From NCBI GenBank assembly GCA_017504165.1, contig JAFVRR010000013.1, positions 1-48,098 of the forward strand: 48,098 nucleotides of DNA, read 5' to 3'. Shown in pieces: positions 1 to 7,924 of this stretch (positions are counted from its first letter, which is position 1; each line of letters opens with the position of its first letter). Made by a program: the position numbers and the translations under genes. This DNA is from Clostridia bacterium (GTDB lineage Bacteria > Bacillota > Clostridia > Christensenellales > Borkfalkiaceae). The notes below the pieces were generated by a model. It was given only the letters and a program-made list of their open reading frames with translations. It was not told the DNA's origin and did not search any database.

Positions 1-99
1 AGATGATTTTCTCCAACAATCTTTGTACTTAAAGTTTCGGAAAAGGTTCCTTGTAATAAAGCAAAAGCATTGCTCATTAGCTTCTCAAGCGCATGGGAA
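1..99 (-). other. Non-16S sequence abutting the 16S fragment, with an open frame
   Basis: Read on the minus strand, the sequence should continue from 16S helix 11 into the near-universal block around E. coli position 245-340 (GATTAGCTAGTTGG, then the ACTCCTACGGG site), but none of this is present. Instead there is unrelated sequence with one open frame: counted from an ATG at 119-117 it encodes about 39 codons to the window edge (MKRAGLNSHALEKL...). The frame has no good ribosome site. It could be an insertion or intron in the rRNA gene, the far side of a rearrangement, or an assembly chimera, which is common at rRNA genes. I do not recognise the peptide. Confidence 0.4.
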
Positions 100-349
100 T
101 TCAAACCTGCACGCTTCATCTTTTCCGTTGTATTATAATAATTTCATCTAAAGAAGATGCCTTCTAAAGATAATATGCGGTATTAGCACAAATTTCTTTG
201 TGTTATTCCCCAGATAAGGGCAGGTTGCTCACGCGTTACTCACCCGTCCGCCACTAAGTTAAGGAGCAAGCCCCTTAACTTCGTTCGACATGCATGTGTT
301 AAGCACGCCGCCAGCGTTCGTCCTGAGCCAGAATCAAACCCTTAAGTTT
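100..349 (-). rRNA. rrs: 16S ribosomal RNA, 5' fragment
   Basis: The minus strand carries the 5' domain of 16S rRNA. The 27F-like site AGGGTTTGATTCTGGCTCAG lies at 342-323, followed by GACGAACGCTGGCGGCGTGC, GTGGCGGACGGGTGAGTAACGCGTGAG and GCTAATACCGCAT. The mature 5' end is placed near 349 by aligning that site to E. coli position 8. Similarity extends through roughly E. coli position 240 (AAGATGAAGCGTGCAGGTTTGA) and then stops. One near-universal position differs (CATGCATGTCGA where CATGCAAGTCGA is usual). Transcription runs left, away from the presumed origin. Only about 250 of some 1500 nt are visible, so this is an incomplete or interrupted copy. Confidence 0.85.
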
Positions 350-969
350 AATTTCTTAAAGCTGAACTTTCGTTCAACTGCTCTAACGATTAAAATTGTT
401 CGTTTTTGCTGACTGTTTTTTGGTACATATAATATACTCAATAAATAATTGACAGAAACTTTTGATTACAAAAAATATCTTGTAACTCAATTCATTTCCT
501 TCTATTCAATTTTTAATCTACTTGATGAAGAACAACAGTTCTTCGAGTGCCGTTTTCAATCGACAGCCTAACTATGATACCACAACTAAAATCGTTTGTC
601 AACTAATTTTTCGCATTTTTTAAAAGTTTTTTTAAAAATTTTTTGCGATGTTTTCAGTTGTTTTTAGGCTTTTAAAAAAGACCTTTCAAACTGATTTGTT
701 ATCGTTATAATTAAACCGCTCTTCAAACGGTGCCCACTTATTAAACTATATTTTAAAAAATTTGTCAATCATTTTTTTAAAGATTTTTTAAATTTTTTTT
801 TAGCCCCTATATCTTGTGTTTTTTTGGTGATTTTTTGACCTTCAAACACAACGCCGTCTAAAAAATTACACAATTTATCGTACAAAATACCGTTGGGGGT
901 TGTTTTTTAATTTGTTATCGAAACACAAACGCTAAGCAGTTAATAGAAAATTTTTAAAGTTGTGTGGTT
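350..969. other. rRNA leader and AT-rich spacer
   Basis: This 620-bp gap contains no credible gene. It holds the presumed rrn promoter (574-602, minus strand) and about 220 nt of leader between that promoter and the 16S 5' end. The leader includes a perfect 7-bp hairpin (GAAGAAC/GTTCTTC, 527-544). A second possible minus-strand promoter lies upstream (TTGACA at 768-763, TTTAAT at 745-740). The rest is dominated by A/T runs. No tRNA or further rRNA was seen. Confidence 0.6.
574..602 (-). promoter_or_regulatory. Likely rrn promoter
   Basis: On the minus strand a perfect -35 TTGACA (602-597) is followed after 17 bp by TATCAT (579-574), giving a start near 567 and a 16S leader of about 220 nt. 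A consensus -35 with 17-bp spacing upstream of a 16S gene is what a strong sigma-A rRNA promoter looks like. Confidence 0.6.
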
Positions 970-2074
<1,105 letters not shown>

Positions 2075-2100
2075 ACTGTTTTTTCTAAAATAAAAGGCGT

Positions 2101-2129
2101 TTTACATATTTAATTTATTGTGCTATTAT
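2101..2129 (+). promoter_or_regulatory. Putative promoter for the VanZ-like gene and tRNA-Arg
   Basis: TTTACA (2101-2106), a 17-bp spacer and TATTAT (2124-2129) lie 22 bp before the ATG at 2152. A ribosome site, AAGGAAGG, follows. No other promoter is obvious before the tRNA at 2629, so this one may drive both. Confidence 0.45.
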
Positions 2130-2151
2130 ATATATAGATAAGGAAGGCGTT

Positions 2152-2643
2152 ATGATTAAAAATTTTTTCAATAAAAAAAGCGTTGTCGTTTGCTTTATAT
2201 TTTATATATTGATTACCTTTTTTATTTTTGCGTCTTCACTAACTAACGGAAAGGAAAGCGGGGAACAAAGCGCTTTCGTTTGGTCTATAATTTCTAGCGT
2301 GTTCAATATCAAAGGAGACTACGAATTTTTTATAAGAAAGGCGCTTGGGCATTTTTCTTCATTTTTTGTCCTTGCAATTTTTGCTACGGTGGTATATTAT
2401 AGAGTAGCGGAATTATCCTTTAAAAACCGCCGAAACCTTTACTTTGTCGTTATTACTTTGCTTGCTGGGGCTTTGACCGCCGTTATAGCGGAAGTTTTTC
2501 AACTTCCTATATTCGTTAGCGGTAGAAGTGCAAGCGCTGTTGATATGCTAATTGATTTTAGCGGATATTTTTTAGGGTTTTTAGTCGCTAATTTTATCCG
2601 CTTTATTATATATAGAAAAGGAAAAGACCTACCCGTAGTGTAG
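2152..2643 (+). CDS. VanZ-like family membrane protein
   Basis: A 163-aa protein with four predicted membrane helices (about 9-28, 66-86, 98-116 and 128-149). The C-terminal signature AEVFQLPIFVSGR followed by DMLIDFSGYFLG is typical of the VanZ-like family (E-x-F-Q, G-R, D, G-x-x-x-G). VanZ-family proteins are associated with envelope or glycopeptide tolerance, but most chromosomal members have no defined function, so the role here is open. The start has AAGGAAGG eight bases upstream. Its last five codons and the TAG stop lie inside the following tRNA-Arg gene. Confidence 0.85.
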   Translation: MIKNFFNKKSVVVCFIFYILITFFIFASSLTNGKESGEQSAFVWSIISSVFNIKGDYEFFIRKALGHFSSFFVLAIFATVVYYRVAELSFKNRRNLYFVVITLLAGALTAVIAEVFQLPIFVSGRSASAVDMLIDFSGYFLGFLVANFIRFIIYRKGKDLPVV

Positions 2644-2705
2644 TTGGATAACATTTCAGATTCCGATTCTGACGATTTGCGGTTCAAATCCGCACGGGTA
2701 GACCA
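2629..2705 (+). tRNA. tRNA-Arg (anticodon CCG)
   Basis: A full cloverleaf can be drawn. The acceptor stem is CTACCCG/CGGGTAG. The D-arm loop contains AGTTGGATA. The anticodon stem TCAGA/TCTGA holds loop TTCCGAT (anticodon CCG, reading CGG). The T stem TGCGG/CCGCA encloses TTCAAAT. The discriminator is A and the 3' CCA is encoded. Length is 77 nt. The first 15 bases overlap the end of the VanZ-like gene, and a strong terminator follows directly. Confidence 0.95.
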
Positions 2706-2707
2706 TT

Positions 2708-2740
2708 AAGCCGACGGGCGCGTTGCTCGTCGGCTTTGTA
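2708..2740 (+). terminator. Rho-independent terminator after tRNA-Arg
   Basis: GC-rich hairpin with arms GCCGACG (2710-2716) and CGTCGGC (2728-2734), followed by a moderately T-rich tail. It ends the VanZ-tRNA transcription unit. Confidence 0.75.
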
Positions 2741-2741
2741 A

Positions 2742-2806
2742 TTGATTTTTTTGTTATTTGGGGTTATAATATTATTGCTTTTACAAAACTTTAACAATTC
2801 TTTAAC
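2742..2806 (+). promoter_or_regulatory. Phased TTTAAC repeats and promoter before the response regulator gene
   Basis: Three direct repeats, TTTACA (2780), TTTAAC (2790) and TTTAAC (2801), lie 10-11 bp apart, one helical turn, the usual layout of sites for OmpR/PhoB-type regulators. A promoter-like pair TTGATT (2742-2747)/TATAAT (2765-2770) with 17-bp spacing sits upstream of them. The same repeat pattern recurs at 5915-5961 before a gene of the same cluster, suggesting autoregulation. That the regulator binds here is inference. Confidence 0.5.
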
Positions 2807-2854
2807 GTTTTTTAAATGGCAACGTGTTATTATACGATAAAAGGATGGAGTTAT

Positions 2855-3526
2855 ATGACGAAAATTTTAGTTGTGGAAGACGATAAATCAATGAATGGGT
2901 TCGTATCTAGTTATCTTCGCGATAGCGGATATGAAGTAAAATCTTGTTATAACGGCAAAGAGGCGTTATCGTTGCTTGAACAAGAAAAATTCTCTCTTAT
3001 TATAAGCGATATAATGATGCCGATAATGGACGGTTTTGAGCTTGCTGAAAACGTAAGGGCAACGGATAAGACCACCCCTATTATTTTTATGTCGGCAAAA
3101 GACGATAAGCCGTCTAAATTATACGGTTATAAAATAGGGATTGACGATTACGTTACTAAACCTTTCGATATTGACGTTTTAATAATGAAAATAGCCGTAC
3201 TTTTAAGGCGTGCCCAAATTGAAACGGATAGAAAATTAACTGTTGGCAATTTCACTATGAACGCGGAAGAGCGCACCGCCGTAGTTGACGGCGAAGAGAT
3301 TTCTTTGACGGTAAGAGAGTTTGATATTTTATTTAAACTTTTATCTTTCCCTAAAAAGACTTTCACTAGATCTGCATTAATGGACGAGTTTTGGGATTAC
3401 GACGCATCTGCGACTAGTAGAACGGTTGACGTTTATATGGCGAAAATTAGAGAAAAAACTTCAGCGTGCGACGGGTTTGAAATAGCGACGGTGCACGGGC
3501 TAGGATATAAGGTTATATTAAAATGA
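2855..3526 (+). CDS. OmpR-family response regulator
   Basis: A 223-aa two-domain regulator. The receiver domain (1-115) has the acidic pocket EDD, phosphoacceptor Asp52 (IISDIMMP), conserved Ser80 and Lys102 in TKPF. The winged-helix DNA-binding domain follows (about 125-222) with LTVREFDIL, SRTVDVYMAKIREK and TVHGLGYK. I chose the ATG at 2855, which gives the canonical MTKILVVEDD start with GGATGGAG five bases upstream. An upstream ATG at 2816 would add 13 atypical residues. The stop overlaps the kinase start by 4 bp (ATGA), so the pair is translationally coupled. Its regulon probably includes the downstream membrane proteins. Confidence 0.93.
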   Translation: MTKILVVEDDKSMNGFVSSYLRDSGYEVKSCYNGKEALSLLEQEKFSLIISDIMMPIMDGFELAENVRATDKTTPIIFMSAKDDKPSKLYGYKIGIDDYVTKPFDIDVLIMKIAVLLRRAQIETDRKLTVGNFTMNAEERTAVVDGEEISLTVREFDILFKLLSFPKKTFTRSALMDEFWDYDASATSRTVDVYMAKIREKTSACDGFEIATVHGLGYKVILK

Positions 3527-4575
3527 AAAGAAAAACTAGAAGAAAACTAAGCAATATAATAATCGGAACGATAATTCCCTTTTTAACGGTATTTTTTATT
3601 GCTACTATATCTTTAGTTATTTACGAAAGAATTAGAAGGGTGTCAAACGGCGACGAAACTATGATTTTTATAGTTATGCTCTCAACGATTTTCGCCCTTT
3701 CTTTGCTTTTTATCGTAGGCGATAAAATTCAGCGTAAAATAACTACGGGCAATCCAGTAAAAGAGATTTTAGAGGCAACTGAAAAGATTTCACAAGGGGA
3801 TTTTTCCGTAAGGCTTGAAACGATAAAGGAATACGAAAAGTATAACGACTTTGACCTTATTAAAGAAAATTTGAACAAAATGGCGTCTGAACTAGAAAAA
3901 AGCGAGATTTTAAAGACGGATTTTATATCGAATATCTCGCACGAACTAAAAACTCCGCTATCTATTATCCAAAATTACATTTTTTTACTTCAAGACGACA
4001 AACTAGATAAAGAAACTAAAGAAAAATATATAAAAACGGTAGTTTCCGCCACCAAAAGGCTTACCAATCTTATAACTAACGTACTTAAATTAAACAAACT
4101 TGAGCATCAAGAGTTAAACGTTGAGTTTAAAGAGATTAAACTTCACGATTTGCTTGCGGAAACGGTTATAAACTTTGAAGAAATTATCGAAAAAAAGGAC
4201 CTTGAAATAGACTGTCAGTTTGAAGAAATTACGGTTTTTTCTTCCGATACTTTACTTGAAATAGTATGGAATAATTTAATATCTAACGCAATTAAATTTA
4301 CCGATAAAAAGGGCAAAATTACGATAATACTTAAAAGGGCGTTAGACGGCGTATCGGTTGAAGTTTCAGACACGGGTTGCGGTATTTCTAAAGAAACAGG
4401 GAAACGAATTTTTGATAAGTTTTATCAAGGCGACACTTCTCACTCTAACGAAGGCAACGGACTTGGGCTTGCGCTTGTAAAAAAAGTTATAGATATAATT
4501 GGCGGAGAAATTTCCGTTTCAAGTGAAATAGGTAAAGGCACGACTTTTAAGGTTTTATTAAAAGGAAATGAATAA
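3523..4575 (+). CDS. Sensor histidine kinase
   Basis: A 350-aa membrane kinase partnered with the regulator just upstream. Two membrane helices (about 11-34 and 46-67) are separated by only about a dozen residues, so there is no extracytoplasmic ligand domain. Then come a HAMP linker (about 68-125), a HisKA domain with phospho-accepting His140 (SNISHELKTPL), and an HATPase domain with N box NNLISNAIKFT, G1 box DTGCGIS and G2 box GNGLGLAL. Short-loop kinases commonly sense through the membrane or a partner protein. The polytopic protein encoded next is a candidate partner. Confidence 0.93.
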   Translation: MKRKTRRKLSNIIIGTIIPFLTVFFIATISLVIYERIRRVSNGDETMIFIVMLSTIFALSLLFIVGDKIQRKITTGNPVKEILEATEKISQGDFSVRLETIKEYEKYNDFDLIKENLNKMASELEKSEILKTDFISNISHELKTPLSIIQNYIFLLQDDKLDKETKEKYIKTVVSATKRLTNLITNVLKLNKLEHQELNVEFKEIKLHDLLAETVINFEEIIEKKDLEIDCQFEEITVFSSDTLLEIVWNNLISNAIKFTDKKGKITIILKRALDGVSVEVSDTGCGISKETGKRIFDKFYQGDTSHSNEGNGLGLALVKKVIDIIGGEISVSSEIGKGTTFKVLLKGNE

Positions 4576-5480
4576 TGCAAGAAAAATGGCTTAATCTTTT
4601 AAAAAAACTTAAAAAACCGACTGGTTGGTTATTGTTTATAACCTACTTTTTAACGGTGACGTTTTGTGGCGTGGCAATAGCGTTAGCGGTTGTAAATTCT
4701 TCCGACCCAATAATTCAAATTTTATCGTACGTATCGTACGCAGGGGCAATGGTTACACTTTCTTATTCCGTATATTCTATAGTTATTTACGCCCCTAAAA
4801 TGAAGAAAAACACCGTTAATTTTATTAAAAAATTCAAACTTGGCGAAAAACTGCTTAACGAATACGGTTTTAGAACGATGCTCTTTGCTTTCGTTTCGCT
4901 AATTATCAACGTCGCTTTCGTAGTTTACCACGTGGTTTTGGCGTTTATTACCGATACTTTTTATTGGTATATTTCGCTTGCTATTTACTACGGATTACTC
5001 GTAATACTTCGCGGTGGAATAGTTTTATACCACAGAAAACGTACCGATAAAGACTTAACGGAAATTAGAAAGTTTAGGAACGCGGGAATTATTCTTATGC
5101 TAATCCCTATTTGTTTATTAGTTCCTATTTTGCAAATACTATTTTTAGATAGGGCTTTCGTCCATCCAGGTCTTACGATTTTCGTATTTGCAACGTACTC
5201 TTTTTATAAAATCATTATGGCAACTTACAATCTTTTCCGCTCGGGGAAAGAGCCTGCTTTAACCGTTCAAGCAATACGTTATATTGGGCTTGCAGACGCG
5301 CTAGTTTCGATATTTTCGCTCCAAACGGCTCTTCTTTACGCCTTTTCAGACGGAACGGACTTTGCCTATTTTAACGCGATAACGGGCTTTGCCGTGTTCG
5401 TTTTAACGGTAACGCTTGGAATTTTTATGATTAAAAAAGCAAACAAAAAATTTAAAGAAAGGAAAAATACTAATGAGTGA
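4575..5480 (+). CDS. Polytopic membrane protein of the two-component cluster
   Basis: A 301-aa, very hydrophobic protein with about eight predicted helices (roughly 17-42, 47-72, 101-125, 127-150, 170-192, 196-215, 233-255 and 264-287) and a basic C-terminus. It has no transporter or enzyme motif I can name. Its ATG overlaps the kinase stop (TAATG), and its end overlaps the next gene by 8 bp, so it is part of the same transcript. Context suggests an envelope role or a sensor accessory role. I do not recognise the family well enough to assign a function. Confidence 0.8.
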   Translation: MQEKWLNLLKKLKKPTGWLLFITYFLTVTFCGVAIALAVVNSSDPIIQILSYVSYAGAMVTLSYSVYSIVIYAPKMKKNTVNFIKKFKLGEKLLNEYGFRTMLFAFVSLIINVAFVVYHVVLAFITDTFYWYISLAIYYGLLVILRGGIVLYHRKRTDKDLTEIRKFRNAGIILMLIPICLLVPILQILFLDRAFVHPGLTIFVFATYSFYKIIMATYNLFRSGKEPALTVQAIRYIGLADALVSIFSLQTALLYAFSDGTDFAYFNAITGFAVFVLTVTLGIFMIKKANKKFKERKNTNE

Positions 5481-5859
5481 TAATAAAGAAATATTTGAAT
5501 ATACCTATTCTGCCCCAACGGAAGAAGAAAAAAAACAAATTGAAAGCATAAGGCGTGAATACTTAGGAGAAGGAAAAACCCTTTCGCCATTTGAAAAACT
5601 AAAGAAACTAAACGCTAAAGTAAAAGATACGGCAACAATCGTAGCGCTTATATTCGGTATTGTTGGTTGCCTTGTTTTCGGTCTTGGATTAACTATGGTT
5701 TTAGAGTGGCAAATTTGGATTTGGGGGGTTGTTTTAATGGCTATAGGAACTATTCCTATGCTTATAGCCTACCCCGCTTATAACCTAACTTTAAGCCGTG
5801 GCAAGAAAAAGTACGGTAAGGAAATTTTAGAACTTACCGAAGAACTTTTAAAGAAATAA
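5473..5859 (+). CDS. Small two-helix membrane protein, paralog of the 6030 gene
   Basis: A 128-aa protein with a charged, probably helical N-terminus (EEEKKQIESIRREYLG), two central membrane helices (about 54-76 and 82-104) and a charged tail (GKEILELTEELLKK). The pattern IR.EY...KL..LN.KV...A.I.....G....LGLGM recurs in the neighbour at 6030, so the two are paralogs. Similar clostridial proteins are, from memory, sometimes labelled dihydropteridine reductase. Nothing here supports such an enzyme: there is no nucleotide-binding fold. It is the last gene of the two-component operon and is followed by a terminator. Confidence 0.8.
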   Translation: MSDNKEIFEYTYSAPTEEEKKQIESIRREYLGEGKTLSPFEKLKKLNAKVKDTATIVALIFGIVGCLVFGLGLTMVLEWQIWIWGVVLMAIGTIPMLIAYPAYNLTLSRGKKKYGKEILELTEELLKK

Positions 5860-5869
5860 TATTACGCTT

Positions 5870-5900
5870 AAAAAGAGACTTTTTAAGGTCTCTTTTTTTT
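5870..5900 (+). terminator. Terminator of the two-component operon
   Basis: Hairpin AAAAGAGAC (5871-5879)/GTCTCTTTT (5888-5896) followed by a run of T. It isolates the operon from the paralog gene that has its own promoter downstream. Confidence 0.85.
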
Positions 5901-5914
5901 ATTTTTTATAAAAG

Positions 5915-5999
5915 TTTAACGATTTTTACAATTCTTTTACATTTCTTTACAAAACTATAACGTTTTTTTAAAAATTATAAAACAACCGCTTGGTATAAT
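5915..5999 (+). promoter_or_regulatory. Five phased TTTACA boxes plus promoter of the paralog gene
   Basis: TTTAAC (5915), TTTACA (5925), TTTACA (5936), TTTACA (5946) and TATAAC (5956) are spaced 10, 11, 10 and 10 bp. The -10 TATAAT is at 5994-5999, but the -35 position (5971-5976, AAAATT) is poor. An array ending just upstream of a weak -35 is the classic arrangement for activation by an OmpR/PhoB-type regulator. The same half-sites precede the regulator gene at 2780-2806. Confidence 0.6.
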
Positions 6000-6029
6000 G
6001 TAGCCACAAAGTTAAAGGAGAACAAAATT

Positions 6030-6386
6030 ATGAATCAAAATGAAATTAACACAATTAACAAAATAAGAAACGAATACGAAGAAAAAAAGGTAACTAAAAT
6101 GGACGAACTTAAAGCCCTTAACAAAAAAGTATATAAACCTGCTAGGATTTTCGCTTATATTTTTGGTAGTTTAAATTCACTTGTTTTAGGTTTAGGTATG
6201 TGCCTTGCTATGAAAGTTATTCTCGTCGACGTAGTTTTAGCAATGCCAATCGGTATACTAATCGGACTTTTAGGTATTTTACTTGTATCAATCAACTATC
6301 CTATGTATAAAAAAATACTTAGTCGCCGTAAAAGAAAATATCAAGATAAAATTTTCGCCCTTTCAGATGAAATTTTAAATAAATAA
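6030..6386 (+). CDS. Small two-helix membrane protein (paralog)
   Basis: A 118-aa protein resembling the 128-aa product of the gene at 5473. It has a charged N-terminal helix (NTINKIRNEYEEKK), LKALNKKVYKPARIFAYIFG, two membrane helices (about 38-58 and 67-90) and a charged tail (YQDKIFALSDEILNK). It has its own promoter with five phased operator-like boxes and a good ribosome site (AAAGGAG). It is therefore probably a separate target of the adjacent two-component system. Function unknown; an envelope-stress effector is inference from context only. Confidence 0.8.
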   Translation: MNQNEINTINKIRNEYEEKKVTKMDELKALNKKVYKPARIFAYIFGSLNSLVLGLGMCLAMKVILVDVVLAMPIGILIGLLGILLVSINYPMYKKILSRRKRKYQDKIFALSDEILNK

Positions 6387-6426
6387 TTTAAATTTAATGC
6401 AGGGAAATAAATATGGGTATTAAAAC

Positions 6427-6459
6427 TAAAAAAAGCACGCGTTTTGCGTGCTTTTTTTA
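6427..6459. terminator. Bidirectional terminator
   Basis: GCACGC-GTTTT-GCGTGC hairpin flanked by A's on the left and T's on the right, so it can end both the rightward paralog gene and the leftward SLOG/rsmG unit. The stop codon of the leftward gene (6457-6459) lies in its T-run. Confidence 0.85.
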
Positions 6460-6924
6460 GTCTATATATATTATTTCTTTATTTTGTTTTTTTGCGTAGT
6501 TTACAGTGTATAGCGCGCCCCCTTTAAAATATTTTAAGTACGCTACTAAAACGCTAGAATTATCCACCATATATCGGTTTCTAATCTGCATACAACCGTT
6601 TGTATACTCATCGCTAAAACATACGATTTTATCTACTTTTTTAAGATATTCTTGGTATCTATCTTTCTCTTCGTTTTTAAAAAATTTATCTTGATTTTTA
6701 CATGGAATACAAGCGATAACGTCTATATTAAATTCCTTCTTTTTTTCAAGTAAAACGTCGGCGCATTTAAGGTCGAAACCCATTGCCATACCCACTAAAA
6801 AAGTTCTAAATCCCTTTATCAACAAGTTGTTAATAACTTCCTTTAAGTTATCAACGTTAAAATCGTTTCTAAGCACCCTATGCCCGGTAAAAGAAACCGT
6901 TGTTTTTAAGTCGAAATCTGCCAT
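6457..6924 (-). CDS. DUF1273 / SLOG-superfamily protein (YpsA-like)
   Basis: A 155-aa Rossmann-like protein. Near the N-terminus it carries SFTGHR (residues 11-16), then FLVGMAMGFDLKCADVLLE (about 42-60), the nucleotide-pocket region of YpsA/DUF1273 proteins in the SLOG superfamily. C-terminal features are CMQIRNRYMVDNSS and a Gly-Gly turn (KGGALYTVNYAKK). These proteins are thought to bind a nucleotide or nucleotide-derived ligand; B. subtilis YpsA affects cell division. It lies two bases downstream of rsmG on the same strand, so they are almost certainly co-transcribed. Confidence 0.85.
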   Translation of the reverse strand: MADFDLKTTVSFTGHRVLRNDFNVDNLKEVINNLLIKGFRTFLVGMAMGFDLKCADVLLEKKKEFNIDVIACIPCKNQDKFFKNEEKDRYQEYLKKVDKIVCFSDEYTNGCMQIRNRYMVDNSSVLVAYLKYFKGGALYTVNYAKKQNKEIIYID

Positions 6925-6926
6925 AA

Positions 6927-7613
6927 TTATAAAGGTTTACTCCTTTCTTTTCCTTTTCCGCGCGGGTATTTTTCAGGGGTAGAAATAACTTTTTTAATAA
7001 TAAAAACACTCCTTTCTCCCATATCGTAAGAAAGGTTGTAAAAATCGCTTTTTATTAGCGTTCCACCTAGTGTTTTTATGGCGTTAAACGCCTCTTTTTC
7101 CTCGCCGTTTTTCTCACCTTTATAGGCTATAAAAAGACCTTCTTTTTTAATTAGTGGTATACAGTATTCAGATAAAGTATTAAGTCTTGCAACGGCGCGC
7201 GCGGTTACTATATCAAAACTCTCTCTATATATAGGGTTTTTGCCCGCGTCTTCCGCTCGAGCGTTGATAACTTCGGCGTTTAATTTTAAATTGTTAATAA
7301 CTTCGTTTAAAAAAGTGCATTTCTTTCCAACTGATTCAAACAAAGTAAATTTTAAGTCCTTTCTTAAACACATAAGAGGAATTGATGGAAACCCCCCACC
7401 GCTACCAATTTCGCAGACGTTAGCGTTTTTAAAAAAGTAACTTTCTTTTATTAAACTATCTTCAAAATGTTTAATTTCTATACCTAAATCATCAGTAATA
7501 GTCGTTAAATTAAACTTTTTATTCCAAAAAAGAAGTAAATTTTTAAATTCTTCTAGTTTTTCAAGGCATTCTTGAGTTAAATTTAAATTTGTTTCTTTTA
7601 AATACTTTAGCAT
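6927..7613 (-). CDS. rsmG: 16S rRNA (guanine527-N7)-methyltransferase RsmG
   Basis: RsmG (GidB) methylates N7 of G527 in 16S rRNA using S-adenosylmethionine. The 228-aa protein shows LLLFWNKKFNLTTI, the SAM-binding loop CEIGSGGGFPSIPL (67-80), ARAED and the usual basic tail ending KERSKPL. Length is typical. In many Firmicutes rsmG sits with mnmE and mnmG near the origin; here it is next to dnaN but transcribed away from it, with mnmE and mnmG missing. The start has an AAGGAG ribosome site (rc of CTCCTTT at 7620-7626). Confidence 0.95.
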   Translation of the reverse strand: MLKYLKETNLNLTQECLEKLEEFKNLLLFWNKKFNLTTITDDLGIEIKHFEDSLIKESYFFKNANVCEIGSGGGFPSIPLMCLRKDLKFTLFESVGKKCTFLNEVINNLKLNAEVINARAEDAGKNPIYRESFDIVTARAVARLNTLSEYCIPLIKKEGLFIAYKGEKNGEEKEAFNAIKTLGGTLIKSDFYNLSYDMGERSVFIIKKVISTPEKYPRGKGKERSKPL

Positions 7614-7924
7614 TTTTTACTCCTTTAATATTAAAAATTATATCACACTTTTTAAACTAATACAATTATTTATGCTATTTTTTATTTTTGTAAAATTATT
7701 TATTTATTTTCTTTTTAATCCTTGCTTTTTAGTTAATTATTATATATAATATATATATAATCAAATACGTCTGTGAATAAAGATTTTTTATTAACTTGTT
7801 TTTCACAATTTTTTAAACTTTAAATTTTATTGATTTATCTAATAAAAAAATTAAAAATTATAAGTTATAAACATTTCAACGTCACTTACTATTACTACTG
7901 TTTAAAAGTTAAGGAGAATATATA
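7614..7924. other. Candidate replication origin (oriC) between rsmG and dnaN
   Basis: This extremely AT-rich gap separates leftward rsmG from rightward dnaN. It holds an uninterrupted A/T tract (about 7725-7762) that could be an unwinding element. It also has TGTGAATAA (7772-7780), one mismatch from a reverse DnaA box TTATCCACA, and TTTTTCACA (7799-7807), two mismatches from a forward box. No perfect DnaA box is present and dnaA is not adjacent, so this is a candidate only. The dnaN ribosome site AAGGAG (7911-7916) lies at its right end. Confidence 0.4.
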
